Shown here: positions 21,762 to 35,277 of the stretch, in pieces | How the letters are laid out: every line of letters starts with the position of its first letter | How positions within the stretch are numbered: position 1 is the first letter of the stretch | Assembly (NCBI RefSeq): GCF_963676685.1 | Contig: NC_092350.1 | Span: 67,706,502-67,770,501, forward strand | Length of the DNA stretch: 64,000 nucleotides | Reading direction: 5' to 3' | Origin: Mytilus edulis | Taxonomy: Eukaryota; Mollusca; Bivalvia; Mytilida; Mytilidae | The notes under the pieces: generated by a model | What the model was told of the DNA's origin: nothing | What the model saw: only the letters and a program-made list of their open reading frames with translations | Databases searched by the model: none | Program-made: the position numbers and the translations under genes

Positions 21762-22185
21762 TAGTCAAACCTGCCTTAAGGTCATCACTTGTTTAAGTCA
21801 ACTATCTCTATAAATGGTCTCTTGGATACCATATCAAGTATAGTCAAACCTGCCTCAAGGTCATCACTTGTTTAAGTCAACTATCTCTATAAATGGTCTC
21901 TTGGATACCATATTAAGTATAGTCAAACCTGCCTTAAGGTCATCACTTGTTTAAGTCAACTATCTCTATAAATGGTCTCTTGGATACCATATCAAGTATA
22001 GTCAAACCTGCCTTAAGGTCATCACTTGTTTAAGTCAACTATCTCTAATGGTCTCTTGGATACCATATCAAGTATAGTCAAACCTGCCTTAAGGTTATCA
22101 CTTGTTTAAGTCAACTATCTCTAATGGTCTCTTGGATACCATATCAAGTATAGTCAAACCTGCCTTAAGGTCATCACTTGTTTAA
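21762..22185 (+). repeat. 79-bp tandem array, left part
   Basis: TAGTCAAACCTGCC occurs at 21762, 21841, 21920, 21999, 22075 and 22151, giving a period of 79 bp (76 in the last units, which lack ATA in CTATAAATGG). The array is cut at TTAA (22182-22185) by a 3.5-kb insertion and resumes in phase at 25724. It was therefore continuous before the insertion. Confidence 0.93.
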
Positions 22186-25100
22186 CACTTTCACTACTGA
22201 ATTTATTTTTTCCGCGGGTTTCTGTGGTCAAGGCAAATTTGCACGCTCAGATTCCCCAGCCTGAATTAATTTCGTGTCCGGTGCTTCAAGAAAAGTTGCA
22301 AATTGAAAAACGTGCTCCAACTCGAGAACGCAGTCTCAGATCGCCTAAACAACTGATACAGAATTTCTAAAGGTTGCTCTGTAAAAGATTTTCCTAGTAA
22401 ATTAAAATTAAAACAAAGAATAATGTCTTTACAATGCTTGAAAGATCGGTTTTTGTTACCTTGTTAGCTCAATGTTGCCAAAATGTCGACATTCGAATGT
22501 ACTTGTTTACGTTAAAAATATGTTTAAACGGATAATATTCAGCAAATCATTATTACCGAGTCTTCTTAATTATCTTATCCCTCGTTTTTGTCATTTAAAC
22601 ATCGTCTATAGCAAAATCGAAGCTTTTTATCTCTCATAAATTGACCGTTTGACTTTTCGTTTCCGACCGCCATTTGTATTGATGAAAAGACAACTCTGTC
22701 AATCGACGAACGACTACTCTTTTCAAAGTGATAGATCATCCTTTACGATCATATACGGATACCACGGATACGTTGTTGATATTGTAAACACTGGTATTAA
22801 AGAGTGTTATTAAACAAACAAGATATGCTTGTTGTTTCATTTTCCCTGGTAAACATTACAATACTTTATAAAAAAAAAAAAAAATCTGCTAAAAAAAAAT
22901 ATTTTTGGTTTAATCAGACATATACGTCTCTAGTTCAATTAGTCCATGCTGCCTATTTTAGAAGAATAAAAAAGCAGAATATAGTTAGACATGATTATCT
23001 TTTTATAAGTAGATAAAACAAAATAGATTAATTTATTTACCAGGGTCAACCATTATAATATATACAAGTACTTTTGTAGTTGGTGTTTTTTTTCAAAGGT
23101 TTGGTGTTTTTTCAACTTCCTCTATTACCAATATGCAACAGCTTTGTTCTAGATTTTCTGATTGTGTAATTTGAAAAACCTTTAATCACTGAGTATATAC
23201 AATATATTAAATTACTACTTTAATTATGATAGATACTTTAGAATAGTTATCATATATATAATAGATCATAATACATTGTAGTCATGTGATAATAATCACT
23301 TACACAACGAATTTCTTATTCTCATTACATATGTACACATATCTGTCATATGTTTCATCCTTTCTTAATAATTCAGTGCATATTTTTTTTTCCATATCAA
23401 GTCACAAAACTTTAGATTTTTTTTTTAAATTAAGCAATATCTTTCCATTAATATAATATTATTATATTATATAATCAGTATTACAATTAACTAAGAGAAT
23501 TTGATAACTAAATTATGAACTTTCAACAATAAAATTTTAACAAACAACAAGAACAAATTAAATACAGCAAACTTGACTTTTCTCTTAATTGTTCCAATTT
23601 GAAGGCATGTGTGTGAACTTATGTCTAGTAATGGCCTTCCCCTACTTACCCCAGCACAAAATATATATTTATCAATCCAGCAAACAAGACAACTGAAGAA
23701 ATTTTAGGTTGGATGAATGGTAAAAAATGTAGGCAGTACAAATTAAGCTATCCCAAGTAAAATGAAACATACTTTTTTGAGCCATTGCAAGGTTTTTTGA
23801 TAATAACAATAATAATACATGTAGATGTATTGGTCAGCCACCCCTGTCCAAAGTGTACTGTAGTCAACAATGGCAAAGAGGTAGTTTAACCTCTTATCTT
23901 GCAAAATGGCAAACATTCATTACACATTTAACTTGACCAATATATATATTATATTCAACAAGACATTTGTTTTGATCTTTAGTGTTTCAACTAATAAAAC
24001 AATTAAACAGGTTTAATATTACAGAAAGGATCAACATTTTGGTTCACATAATCAAGTTTCATTTACCATGGTTAGAGAAATGAAGGTACCATAAAATATG
24101 GGTATACCTGTCCCTAATCATTGAACAAGAAAATATTGAGGTGACCATTATTGGATCTGTTAACCAACATAACTTAGTAAATGGTATGCAAGACCAAGAA
24201 ATGCTTTCATTTCTACATTTGTAATTTGTAGCTTCAAGGCATTTTTATTGTCATTTGACCTTTGCCTTTGTAGTGAATATGAAAATAGGGAGATGAGGTA
24301 TGATTGCCAATAAGACAACTATCTAACAAAGTTAAAATACAGTGGATGTAAGCAATTAAAGGCAACCAATTATAGCCTTCATCAATGAGAAAAAAAAACA
24401 TAATGTAAAGTCAGCTATAAAAGGCCTGCCAGACATGGGAAATATGAAACAATTCAACTAAGAAAACTAACTGTCTATATATATATAGCTACATGTACTT
24501 GATTACGAAACAATTAATCTAAAATGAAAATGACAGAAATGAACCAACAACAACCAGTGAACTACATGCTCCTGACTTGGGACAGGCACATAATGAGTGT
24601 GCCAGGGGTTAAACGTTTTTGTGAGCGCTCAACCTTTCCCCTGGGATAGTGTCATAACAGCACCTATAAAAATCAGGGGAAAGCTTAAAGTTATCAGTTT
24701 TGTTAATTTAGAATGCATTCAAGAAAAGGATTGTCCATATAAAGTTGTCTGAAATGATCTGACACCTCCTTTTCAGCACCCATGACATGACTTAGCCCAG
24801 TATTCCCACAAGGAGCAAATATATGTGTAGACCTTTTTCAACACTACTAATCTCCACCAATCACCACCATCTCCTCACCAATTAATATTAACCTCCTGCT
24901 CCCCTTTGCCTTTGGCTTTCTCATTCATATTTGACTCACTATAGCCCTCAGTATCATCTTTCCCTTGCCACCTCTTGTCCGGCATTAATTATATCAGTTT
25001 CACTGAAACTGCAAATTTTAGTTTCGTCTGACAACATTTTCCCACTGCAATACTAGCAGACGAAGTTTCACTTCCTAAACTACTTTCAATTTTGTGCATT

Positions 25101-25723
25101 GTTCTCCCGTACATTCAAAGCCCTATCCGCTTATTTCACCCGATACTCAATCAAAGTGTATGTGTCACTCGAGTACCAGCCTTTCAAAGCCATATCTCTG
25201 TTCCCTCGAAATCGGGAATTGTTTTTGTAGCAAAGCCAGGAACGCGAAAAAACTTACTTGTCTATAGTTCCGATTTGTGGGGGAATCAAAGGCTTTAAAA
25301 AGATCGCCATCATATGTATTTAAGATATATTTAACCATTTATTTTTATTATATAATTAAAACTACCTAAGAATTATAAAGGGCTTCATCAAAACACAGAA
25401 AACAGCTGTACTTCCACTCCTCGTTATCGAGAGAAGCCATTTTGAAACCCCACAGGACCTCAAAACGTGTTTCCGGTTCTAATTTTAGAAAATAAAATTT
25501 TCCGATTTGATTTATTTACCTTTCACGATGTTTTTAATTCTGTTGAAGAACTGAAATAATACCCTCAGATATCGTAGATTTTAATCGAAACATTCATTTC
25601 AACTGTTAAGAACGGTAAATAGCGGAAAGTTGCAGCTTTTGTTGGGACAACATTTATGTATCCTGAAAGATACACTCGCCCTGCGCATTGTGTATCCTCA
25701 AGGATACACTTGCCGCGAAAGGG
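22186..25723. mobile_element. TTAA-flanked DNA transposon (piggyBac-like), non-autonomous
   Basis: The 79-bp array is interrupted exactly at TTAA, and TTAA is present on both sides (22182-22185 and 25724-25727). This is the target duplication of piggyBac-type transposons. The ends read CACTTTCACTACTG on the left and, reverse-complemented, CCCTTTCGCGGCAAG on the right, a short C-x-CTTTC inverted terminus. Two imperfect subterminal palindromes TGTATCCT-nn-AGATACACT/AGGATACACT lie just inside the right end (25658-25710). No transposase-sized frame exists in the 3538 bp, and part of the interior (24280-24720) is another dispersed repeat. It would depend on a transposase supplied elsewhere. Kolobok elements also use TTAA and are not excluded. 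Confidence 0.85.
24280..24720 (+). repeat. Dispersed repeat starting GATTGCCAAT, nested copy
   Basis: It shares with 30553-31240 the order: ATGATTGCCAAT, a CAATGAG segment, AGTCAGCTATAAAAGGCC, GACTTGGGACAGGCACATA, then a TTAAACG segment and CAACCTTTCCCC. It lies wholly inside the TTAA-flanked insertion and is therefore either cargo or a later insertion. No open frame is conserved. Confidence 0.75.
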
Positions 25724-25852
25724 TTAAGTCAACTATCTCTATAAATGGTCTCTTGGATACCATATCAAGTATAGTCAAACCTGCCTCAAGGTCATCACTT
25801 GTTTAAGTCAACTATCTCTATAAATGGTCCCTTGGATACTATATCAAGAATT
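25724..25852 (+). repeat. 79-bp tandem array, right part
   Basis: Resumes with TTAAGTCAACTATCTCTATA and contains about 1.6 more units, ending near TATCAAGAATTTTC. Same family and phase as 21762-22185. Confidence 0.92.
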
Positions 25853-26221
25853 TTCTCTATATATTTCAGTGATCATCTTATTTATGGATCTAGAAATAGG
25901 AAGTAAATTTGTGACTCCTTGTATTCCACTCCCTTCAATTAATACCACTGAAAGTGTTAAACCAAATTATTAAGCCAATTGTATCAACACCTTTAAATGT
26001 CTTCTTTAAATTTACAGAGCAAGAATCCACCATTCAATATTTGTCTGCTCACATGTCAGAACAATAAATCTTCCAACTGTAACACTTAACCAATTTTCAA
26101 TCCCAGCCACATGTGTTTTTTTTTTTTGGACTGGGAATATTTCAGAACCCCTTTTAATGCTTAAAACAGACTTGACTGTACATGGTCCTTAATACTTAGA
26201 TCTTTATATTCAAATTTAATA
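25853..26221. other. Unassigned intergenic DNA
   Basis: No gene or named repeat is seen; it includes a T10 run near 26115. Confidence 0.4.
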
Positions 26222-26345
26222 GGGGGCCTCGGTGGCTGAGTGCAGGTCTTAGAAGTTATCACTGTAATCACTAGACAGTAAACACTGAGGTTGTGAGTTA
26301 TAACCATGCAATTGTGCGGGTGCATTTGACTCCAATCCAATATTT
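26222..26345 (+). repeat. tRNA-derived SINE
   Basis: GGTGGCTGAGTGCAGG (26231-26246) fits the RNA polymerase III A box. GAGGTTGTGAGTTATAACC (26287-26305) sits where the T arm and B box would be and can pair as a stem. The A-to-B distance suits a tRNA with a long variable arm, such as Ser or Leu. The B-box core GGTTCGA is degraded to GGTTGTGAG, so this is not a working tRNA but the head of a SINE. Confidence 0.55.
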
Positions 26346-27069
26346 CGTATTTTTCAAAATTTTAACCTTAATTTCAATGGCTGCTTAAAAAGATTCTACT
26401 GAACAATTAGAGTTTAAAAAGATAAAGTTTCAAGTCAAGTCTTTCCATGATTCATAAACTAACATTCAGGGTGTAGTTTCACTGCAATAAATCATCTGCA
26501 GACTTCATTTCTGAGGACATGTGTATTAATAAAAATAAAAGAAGATCATCAGCCTTATAAAACACTTTAAAAAATAAATGTCTTGTATAACAAATCAATT
26601 TCTTTTAACTCAAATTTAGAGAAACTCAAAACCTCTACATCCCTTGTAAAAAGAGAAACAGACACATTGCTGCAACCTGAAAGTTGTTCACCAGTGTGTT
26701 AAAAGTTGCCGCAAGGTTGTCACAAACTCTTAATGTTCTTAAATTAAAAGGAACTTTGCAAACAAACTTTAAAGCAGTCCTAAAGTGTGCTGGAACTTCT
26801 ACACATTCTACACAAACCTTTTTTTTTAATAGCATACTGATCATGATCCCTGTACTAAAATCTCCCTGTTTCTTTGATGATAGGAGGGAAGTTTTAATGT
26901 TGGTGTTTTTATATAAAAAGTAAATGGATGTTATATATGATAGATTATTTATGATTCAATTAGTTCTTTGAACAGGCCATACATCATCAATCAACTTTGT
27001 AGTTGTTAGTTTTTGGCAGTTTTTGCATGTAAATTTGCTATTATTGGTACAATTATTACCACAGTCACT
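26346..27069. other. Unassigned intergenic DNA
   Basis: No supported gene. Overlapping short frames on both strands around 26640-26920 have no domain signature and oppose each other. Confidence 0.4.
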
Positions 27070-27260
27070 TGATTTGCCAGTAGTTCACTGCAAACTATAT
27101 AAGGCTTTGGAAGTTTGTCAGAAGTACACTGCAAAAATTGCCAGAAGTTCGCCACAAACTATATAAGGCTATCAAAGTTTGCAAGAGGTTCACCACAAAT
27201 AGTCGCTGGAAGTTCATCACAAACTATATAAAGCTATAAAACTTTGCAGCAAGTCTGCTA
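27070..27260 (+). repeat. Degenerate tandem repeat, about 65-bp period, three units
   Basis: GTTCACTGCAAACTATATAA, GTTCGCCACAAACTATATAA and GTTCATCACAAACTATATAA occur about 65 bp apart, each followed by GGCT/AGCT and a TTTGCA segment. Diverged and non-coding. Confidence 0.75.
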
Positions 27261-29756
27261 CAACCTTAATTTGCAACCTGCATACCTGCAACTTTCACGA
27301 TTAAGGCGTGTAATACACGATTTTGACTCTTTGTCACGATGGCACGATCGTGATCCTGAAAAGCCCTCCAAAACACGATTTGGTGAAAATCTACACGAAA
27401 AATATGATTGTTCCTGATTATGAACTGTGTACAATGGAATACAATTGTGTTCAGCCAATCAAATTCTAGGTTTCTCATGATCAAAATAATCAGCCAATCA
27501 AAAAGAATATTCTAAACATCCTAGATTTGTTGTATTCCTTTAATTTGTTTTAAAAATCGTCAACCTGGCAAATTATTATTTACCTGCAAGGAGGTTCTTA
27601 CACAGAATAAGAATAAAAGCCTGACTGATTGACAAACTTCAATGATGCAGTACTACCATAAAGATAATAAATAGTAGTTTATTCACTAATTAATTGATAT
27701 ATTACACTTGCTGTAACAAATGCTATAAATTTATATATTCAAATTACAATTAAATTACCAAATTATTTAGAGTAAAATGTACTGTTCTTTATTTTTCACA
27801 TGGACAAAACAAAAAAACCCACATGAGGAATCTCTTAAATGAGGGACATATCTTAGTCAAATTCTGACATTATATTTAGAACAACTTTTCTAAAAGAAGG
27901 GTCCAATAATTTTGAAAAATATAGTAGATTTTAGGCCAATAACATATCAAATTCTTAGACATGTGTTGACCATATAATACCACATAGATCATATACATTT
28001 GTTTCGAACATTTGAGTCGAATTACATACATTTATATGGAACAAAGTTCTGGACCACATGAAAACTTCGACTCATCCGAAATTTCGAGTCAAGCCAGTTC
28101 GAGACAACGAGAGTTAACTGTAATTAAGATGTATAGTTCTTTTGGAAAAGTTTCTTCAAATAATATGAATATGTGCTCATTTTTACTTTAAAAGTGGTTT
28201 TTAATGTCCATCCATTGAGGGGTTACCCCTAGGTGTTGTTCCCAACCTGATAATGGTCCTTCTTTGTGCATAATTTTAAATTGGAAAAGTCAACAATAAT
28301 TTAATATCCTTACACATGAAATTAATTCCTCGTTTTGCAGTCACATGTTCATACTTTCTACTGATATATAATAAATAGAATCATGCAAATAAACTGAAGA
28401 AGAAGGCATGTAAGCTCATCTTACAAATATGACACTTTTTCTAGACCACAAAACAGCAAGCGCAAAATAGCAGCTAGTCGTCGCAAAGAATTGTAACCTT
28501 TGAAATTGTTGTCGCGCACTTAAACGCCCATGGGCACTTTCAAAAGTTGGAAGGTATGAGTTGCAGCAACCTATTTGCAGCAACCTTACTGCAGAGTTTG
28601 CGGCAGATCTGCCGCAACAATTCACCAGAAGGGATAACATAAGTTTTCAGCAGTATCATATTTTTTCTAACAGTTCTCTTCAATTTTTTTTCATTTTCCT
28701 GAAATATACTGCCACACCACCAAAAGATGTGTAATATAACGGCTATTTTTCAATTAGAGTTACAACTGAAATGCATTATTAAGCTTATAAGAAAATTAAT
28801 TCTCTCCCCCTTTTTTTTCTCTCTCTGCTTCTGTTACATGTTTAGCCTGGGAACTAAACCATAACAGATTTTCTTTAAATTTGTTTACTGAAAAAAATTC
28901 TTTCTTAAAGGTTCAATCATTCTGCAAGCAGTAGTGAATACCCCATCTTTTACATAAACTTGGGTCATATATTTGACTTTGACAAAAATTCTTTAAAAAT
29001 CCAATATTTTTCGGTGTCTCAAGCATAGATATTTCTACCCATCTGGCATGTTTTACATCTTTCTGTATAAAGTTTTCACCTAGTACGTTTCCAAATGTCT
29101 TCATGCATTTATTTTACACTATAATTATGTTCTATTTTTCTAACTAAATGTCTGTACAACATCTTTTTCCCCTTAAACTGAAACATTTTTTCAACTTTAA
29201 TTCAGCATGTCACATGACTTTTTGAGAGATACCATGTGACTTAGGCCGTAGTTTTTTTATTTTTAGTTTTACGAACCCTCCTACCCTAATTTTTGCCAAA
29301 TAGGAAAAAATATAAAATTAAAAATGTTGATTTTTATTTTTTTTTCTCCTCCGACCCAGTGTTTTTCATGCAGAAAAAAATAAATTTTAGTTCATAACTG
29401 CATGAAAGAATCTAAATGTATGCTCTTGGTGATTTAGTAAGTTGTTGCACATTGATTTTCAATTCAAACCTTGTCAAGAAAAAGAAAAAAGTTGTTACAC
29501 TAGTAGAAAATCTCCGGGTGAAACAAAAAAGTAAAAATTTGATATTGACGGTTGGTATTAAAAAAAAAATCAGCCCATTAGCTATATTGAGTGCATAAAT
29601 TATACTAACTATATATAGTAATCTAAATTTTGCATCCTATTGTAGGATGCTGCAGGCAAAACCAAAATAGTAGGCACTTTTTTCATAAATGCATTTTTAA
29701 AAATTGTACTGAAATTGAGGACAAGACTTTACATGTACGATTTATATTTAATTGAC
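27261..29756. other. Intergenic DNA with palindromes
   Basis: No gene is seen. Contains GAGTCGAATTACAT ... TTCGACTCATCC at 28015-28076 and a perfect 20-bp palindrome TTGCGGCAGATCTGCCGCAA at 28598-28617 within a GC-richer patch (28440-28640) rich in GCAGCAACC. The patch may be repeat-derived. The rest is AT-rich without recognisable content. Confidence 0.45.
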
Positions 29757-29870
29757 ATTAATGGTCTAGATGGCTGAGGTATTTAAATAGTCAACTTCTG
29801 TATATACCTAGCATGTCAATACCTACGGAAGTTACAAGTTTGAATCCAACTTGCGGCAGAAAAAAATATT
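29757..29870 (+). repeat. tRNA-derived SINE head
   Basis: GATGGCTGAGG (29769-29779) resembles an A box, and AAGTTTGAATCCAACTT (29836-29852) contains a near-consensus B box flanked by pairing arms, at a tRNA-like spacing. Intervening stems are poor, so it is not a functional tRNA. It is preceded and followed by ordinary AT-rich DNA; the tail was not delimited. Confidence 0.55.
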
Positions 29871-30552
29871 GGATAAACAGGATAGTAAATTTTTCAGCAG
29901 AGTGTTGTCAATTTTCTCTAGGCACTCTAGCTGGCATTAAATCAATAAATTAAGGAATAGACTTGTTTTTAACTTTATTTCCTGATTAAAATGAGGCTGA
30001 AAGACAATGAGGGACTTAATTACAAAAGATGCCTACCATTATCTTTTCTAGTGTTCAGCCTGCCATATATATATAATGTTTACAATTTTGTTTTGATATT
30101 ATTTCTTGTCATTTTATCTTTAGTTTTTTTTTTCAATCTTAGCTATAGATAGTTAAAATATCAAATTTGAAAAACATATAGAAAAAAAATTAAAAGTTCA
30201 CATGTGCATGGGACACATTGATACCTTAGCTTTCATATTAAGGGGCACAGTTCCAAAAAAGTGTTGCCAACAAAATTTAAACTTGATCGGTGTTATGAAA
30301 TATTCAGTATTGTGTACTTGTTTTATAACATAACTAGAACACACTCGTGAAATCGCTGGTTTTGACTGAATTAAAGTACATAACGTTGTGTAAGCCTTAT
30401 TTTATCCTGGATATTTAGTATTGATATTGTCATCTGATAAAGTCATGCTGATTAAAGTACTACAATAGGATACATGTGACAATGATATAACTTAGTAGTG
30501 TTTACCCTGTGATTATGACCCTTGTATATATATGTGTTTCTATATATATAAA
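29871..30552. other. Unassigned AT-rich intergenic DNA
   Basis: No gene is seen. The stretch 30225-30262 (CTTTCATATTAAGGGGCACA, then CAAAAAAGTG) repeats the end of the 1.95-kb units near 8229-8268, so a fragment of that repeat is dispersed here. Confidence 0.5.
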
Positions 30553-31240
30553 AAAAAATAAAAGGATGTGGTATGATTGCCAATGATACAACTCTCCACA
30601 AGAGACAAAATGACACTGAAATTTACATATATAGGTCACTGTACTGCCTTCAACAATGAGCAAAGTCATACCGCATAGTCAGCTATAAAAGGCCCCGAAA
30701 TGACATATGTAAAACAATTCAAACGAGAAACCCTAATTTATGTACAAAATAATGAACGAAAAACAAATATGTTACATAGCAACAAACTAAATTACAGACT
30801 ACTTGACTCGGGACAGGAACATACAGAATGTGGTCAGGCTAAACTCGTTTAAAGGCGCCAACCCTTCTTTCCCCTAACCTGGGACATAAACTGGACCCCT
30901 GTTGTGTTCCCTTATCGTTACACTAACGGTGCGAAGCTTAAGATGGAATGACGGACCAGTTTAACTTGGGACAGTGGTGTAACAGTACAACATGAGAATA
31001 AACTGTAGAAATCAGTTAAAAAAGGCTTAACTCATCAGATGGATGCAAATAGAATACATCTTACAAAAAGAGAGTGGACGTGGAAGGGTACTTATACATC
31101 CCGACAACCAAAAGACTTTAAGTACAGAGTACTCGCAGTTACTGACAGCTAGTTGAAAGCTAATAACAACTAATACAAAAAGCATGCACCTTAGATCGAG
31201 GCATAATCCGGGATATTATGTTAGTTTTTAGTTTTCTCCG
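30553..31240 (+). repeat. Dispersed repeat starting GATTGCCAAT, longest copy
   Basis: Starts AAAGGATGTGGTATGATTGC and continues through CTCCACAAGAGACAAAATGA, TAGTCAGCTATAAAAGGCC, GACTCGGGACAGGAACATAC and CTAAACTCGTTTAAAGGCGC to about 31240. The family is very common in mussel sequences in my memory. Its first 110 bp equal the unit tandemly repeated at 19430-20085 in reverse orientation. No open frame; class not determined. Confidence 0.75.
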
Positions 31241-33699
31241 TATATAAGAACAAAGCCATCTATTGAAAAAAAAATTAAAAAAAAGAAAAGTTAAAACAAA
31301 GCATTTTCCATGTGTAAATTTGTCGTCAAAATTGACGTTTTCTAATCAAATTTACGAAAAAACAGAAGTGGTGACCCCATTTATTTTTATTACATATTCC
31401 GATGTAACTCGATTCAAAGTAAAAATGTGTGCCAAAAATTTTAGAAATAGGGAGATATGCCATTCGGTGTCGTGTTATCTTGAAATATAAGTACACAGTT
31501 TTGGATTATGAAGAAAAATTGCCCACTTAGAGGGGAACACGAAACTGCATTGAAAATGAAAAAAAATCTGGAGCAAAATTAAACATGTATACAAGTCTAG
31601 GTTAGAAAAAGACACTACTTTTAAAAAAGAAATAAAAAAAAATTAACATTAAGAGATACAATCATAATAATTTAGTGAAATAAAAAAAGACGTAGATAAC
31701 TTGAATGGTATCTTCTATATATGAGGGTGTGGATGGAGTTTACAGAATAGAGAATAATGTGCTAAAAAAATAAAGAATAGAAAAGAAAAGGATAGGCCAA
31801 AAATTTAAGAATAGAGAATAGTGGGCTTCTACAATATAAAAAATAGAGAATAATGGGCAAAATTTATATAGAATAGAGACAAAATGGCGTAAATAATATT
31901 AAGAATTGAAGAACACCCACCTCCCTGCTTTTCCAGACCCTCTTTTATCCTATGACTGTTAAAAGAAAGAAGCGCCGTAATTCATAGGAACAAATAGATT
32001 TGAAAAATATTATTTTTTCTCATAAAGTCTTTTGTATAGTTGGAAACATTGTCAACTAGGTATACTTATTAATACAAATGAAATTGTTATCTATTCGTTA
32101 TTTTACGAATCAAAGAGTTCAGTTTACTAGTGCATTTTACGAATAAGGGACAAAAATTAAAAGGACAGGAAATCACATGACAAAAAAGTCACGATTTACA
32201 AAAAAGTTACGTACGTATTAAGTTTGATTATTATTATTTACAATGAACAAGATTTATATTTAGGTAGTTCATTTTATGACTTTCATATAACATAGTTCTA
32301 GTCTTAGGTTATTTTTTACTTTTGTTGACCATTTCGTTCATTGTATTCATCCGCTGGCGTTGTTGCATGTCTCCTCTCTACTCTGACGTCCTGGGTAGCA
32401 TTTTTCATTTCTGTACTTTTGTCTTTGTGTTGTAAACGTTCACACTTAATTTTTTGTGTAAATGCTTAATGAAACTTGGTTGATAAAAACGAAGCACTCA
32501 GTCTGTCATAAATTAGTTTTGGCACAATCTTAGTGCTAAAGATTAATCTCATCTGCTAAGAGTGTATCTAGTAGCAATCTTAGAAGGATTGACAGCCTTT
32601 TAACTCATGTTGCGCTTGCAACCCTTAGAGTACTCTTTACCCTTCTCGGAACGATTGGTTAATTTTTATTTGCTCTACTTAAATCGTCTTTGAATTCTCA
32701 TAGCATATGATATTTGTCAACATTCTTGTTTTACTGAAAACTTTACAGAAAATTGTAAGAGTGGTCAGGGGCACCCATATCTTTATCTTAGTTAATGAAA
32801 ATAGCAACTGCAGTTTTTTCCCCAGCTCATAACTGTTGTCCTAACAAACTAAGAACCTAAGTTTACGAGACATAACACAGGAAAGCAGTATTTCACATAC
32901 CCCCACCCCCCCCAAAAAAAAACAATAAAAAAAATCACTGTTGCTAGTACCTGGACTATGACCTGCGACCCCCAATGCTAGTCTATACGGGTGCAGTACT
33001 AGTCAATAACTTATGTGCATTGATTAGTAGATACAATCATGAAATGAGTGTGCGTCTCTTGCCAAAAGCAATTCATTTTAACATTTCTTTTTACATTTGA
33101 GCCACCTGTGATTTTTTTTAATTTTTGAAGCATTTTTTACAATGACTATTAATTTATAAACTAACCTCACATTTTGAATAGTAATTTGAATATATGGGCA
33201 TTTGCATTGATAGATTCTGCCAGATTTGCACTTTGCATAATTAACTAATTACAAATTAATTTATTTAAAAAGGTCACGTTTGGTACCCAAAGAACTAAAA
33301 CTTCAATAGATAAACCTTTAAATTGAAGTTCAACCTGCATAGGTATTACAACATCGTGAACGGAGGAGTATGTAAAATAAAAGTTTTTGTTTTATTCTTT
33401 TATTGGAAAATATTTCAACTTATTTAGAGTTTTAAACGCTTATCAATGCGATTTAACAATAATGGTAGTTTACTTTTGTTGCCCCTCTTTCCTTATTTTC
33501 CGCCTGTGTGGAAAGCAAGTACAATGATACATGTAGTTATTTTAAGACTTTGCGTAAATATGTATAAGAAAGAAGTGCAAGATATTCCATTATTCAAACA
33601 CGAATCATATACATTTCCGCTAAAACTGTAAGTCTAGACTTCGTCTTGTTGTACAGGGTACAATTGCCTTATTTTTTAAAGATAGGTTTTCCATGATAC
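31241..33699. other. Intergenic DNA, no supported gene
   Basis: Includes degenerate GAATAGAGAATAATGGGC-type repeats at about 31740-31900 and a C-rich then A-rich low-complexity stretch at 32901-32935. No open frame with a recognisable domain. Confidence 0.4.
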
Positions 33700-34290
33700 G
33701 AGCCCCTATCAACATTAGTGTAATATGTATTTGTCGTTTACAAATCTTCTTGAATTATGTTAAAACTTTTTGAGACTTATATAACCTTCAATCTTGTTTC
33801 AATGTTATTTCAATTGAAATGTGTGCAAAGACTATGTTAAATGCAATTATTGCAACAACAAAAAACACAAAAAAAAACTTATTTGATCATGATAGAAAAT
33901 ATAAACAGCTGCGCCATGAGCGCATGATACGCCCGTCACTTTTTCAAAGAATAAAGTTCAATAACTTCTCAATATTTTTATTTATTAATTAATGTCATAT
34001 TAGAAAATCATGAGCCCCTATCAACATTAGTGTAATATGTATTTGTCGTTTACAAATCTTCTTGAATTATGTTAAAACTTTTTGAGACTTATATAACCTT
34101 CAATCTTGTTTCAATGTTATTTCAATTGAAATGTGTGCAAAGACTATGTTCAATGCAATTATTGCAACAACAAAAAACACAAAAAAAAACTTATTTGATC
34201 ATGATAGAAAATATAAACAGCTGCGCCATGAGCGCATGATACGCCCGTCACTTTTTCAAAGAATAAAGTTCAATAACTTCTCAATGTCAT
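33700..34290. repeat. Recent 312-bp tandem duplication
   Basis: GAGCCCCTATCAACATTAG starts at 33700 and again at 34012, a period of 312 bp. The two units are almost identical (one A/C difference in ATGTTAAATGC/ATGTTCAATGC; the second lacks ATTTTTATTTATTAATT near its end). It is not a coding duplication. Confidence 0.95.
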
Positions 34291-35277
34291 ATTAGAAAAT
34301 CATGAAAAACTAAAGGGAGGTTATCTTAATAAATATAAACCAGTCACCAAAGATTTTTGATAACTGCTCAAAAAATTTATAAAATTAAAAAGGGAGCTTA
34401 CGTCAATAGATATAAACAATTCACCAAAGTTTCATAAAAACTGCTGGTTCTTTGTTTGTAATTTTTAACTTTAATAAGAAAGTTTTTGCTGAGGACACTT
34501 CATGAAGCACACGGAGTTCAACATCTCGTGACAGGACTAACGGATAAGGAAAATATTCGTCAATAGATTAACGTTTATATAATTATGTGTGCAAACTAGC
34601 CGATTCTTTAAAAAAAAAACATTCTCTCAAGATGTGTTTTGTGTCAAATATTATGTGGCAACTTTACTACAGATGAAGGAATATTTCTACACTATTTCAG
34701 AAACTTGGACTTTTTATAAAAACTTGATAAAGCGCTCAATAACCTTCCGAATGCTACCGATTTTAAATTTGTTACTATCTAGTATGTTTTGGCTTAATTT
34801 GTATATGTGTATTATTTCTACCAGTAACAAGAGACATATATATTCCTGCATCCGCCCCTGATGTCTCTGCAGTAACATATAATACATATTGTAGTATATG
34901 TCTCTTTTAAAAAAAGTAAATTCTATGTTTTATAAACAGAGTGAATTATGACTCGTGCAATTCCAGAAGTTTCAAAGAGATACTCAAAGGAAACGATCGT
35001 GTTATGCTACGCGAATGAACCATGATGGATAAAGAAATTCACGCAGTACATCAAGAGATCAAGAACCGATTTTGTAGACCCGATTTTTTTTTTATTAAAA
35101 CGAAATTATTAAAATACATGTATAATAAATGATATTACCAATATGCCAAACTAATCCCAAAGCAGCTATATTTGTCATATCATAGCTTTACCAGTAAAGC
35201 TATGGCAATATTAATTTTGTCCATATAATATGCACCTTTCAAATATATCAGCAAACTAAAAGCAAATATAACTATTT
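34291..35277. other. Intergenic DNA, no supported gene
   Basis: A plus-strand frame at 34589-34861 encodes a hydrophobic 90-residue sequence of no recognisable family. I treat it as chance in AT-rich DNA. Confidence 0.35.

Noticed and set aside
26222-26345. A tRNA gene
   Set aside because: The A box is good but the B box is degraded and the arms do not form a cloverleaf; better read as a SINE head.
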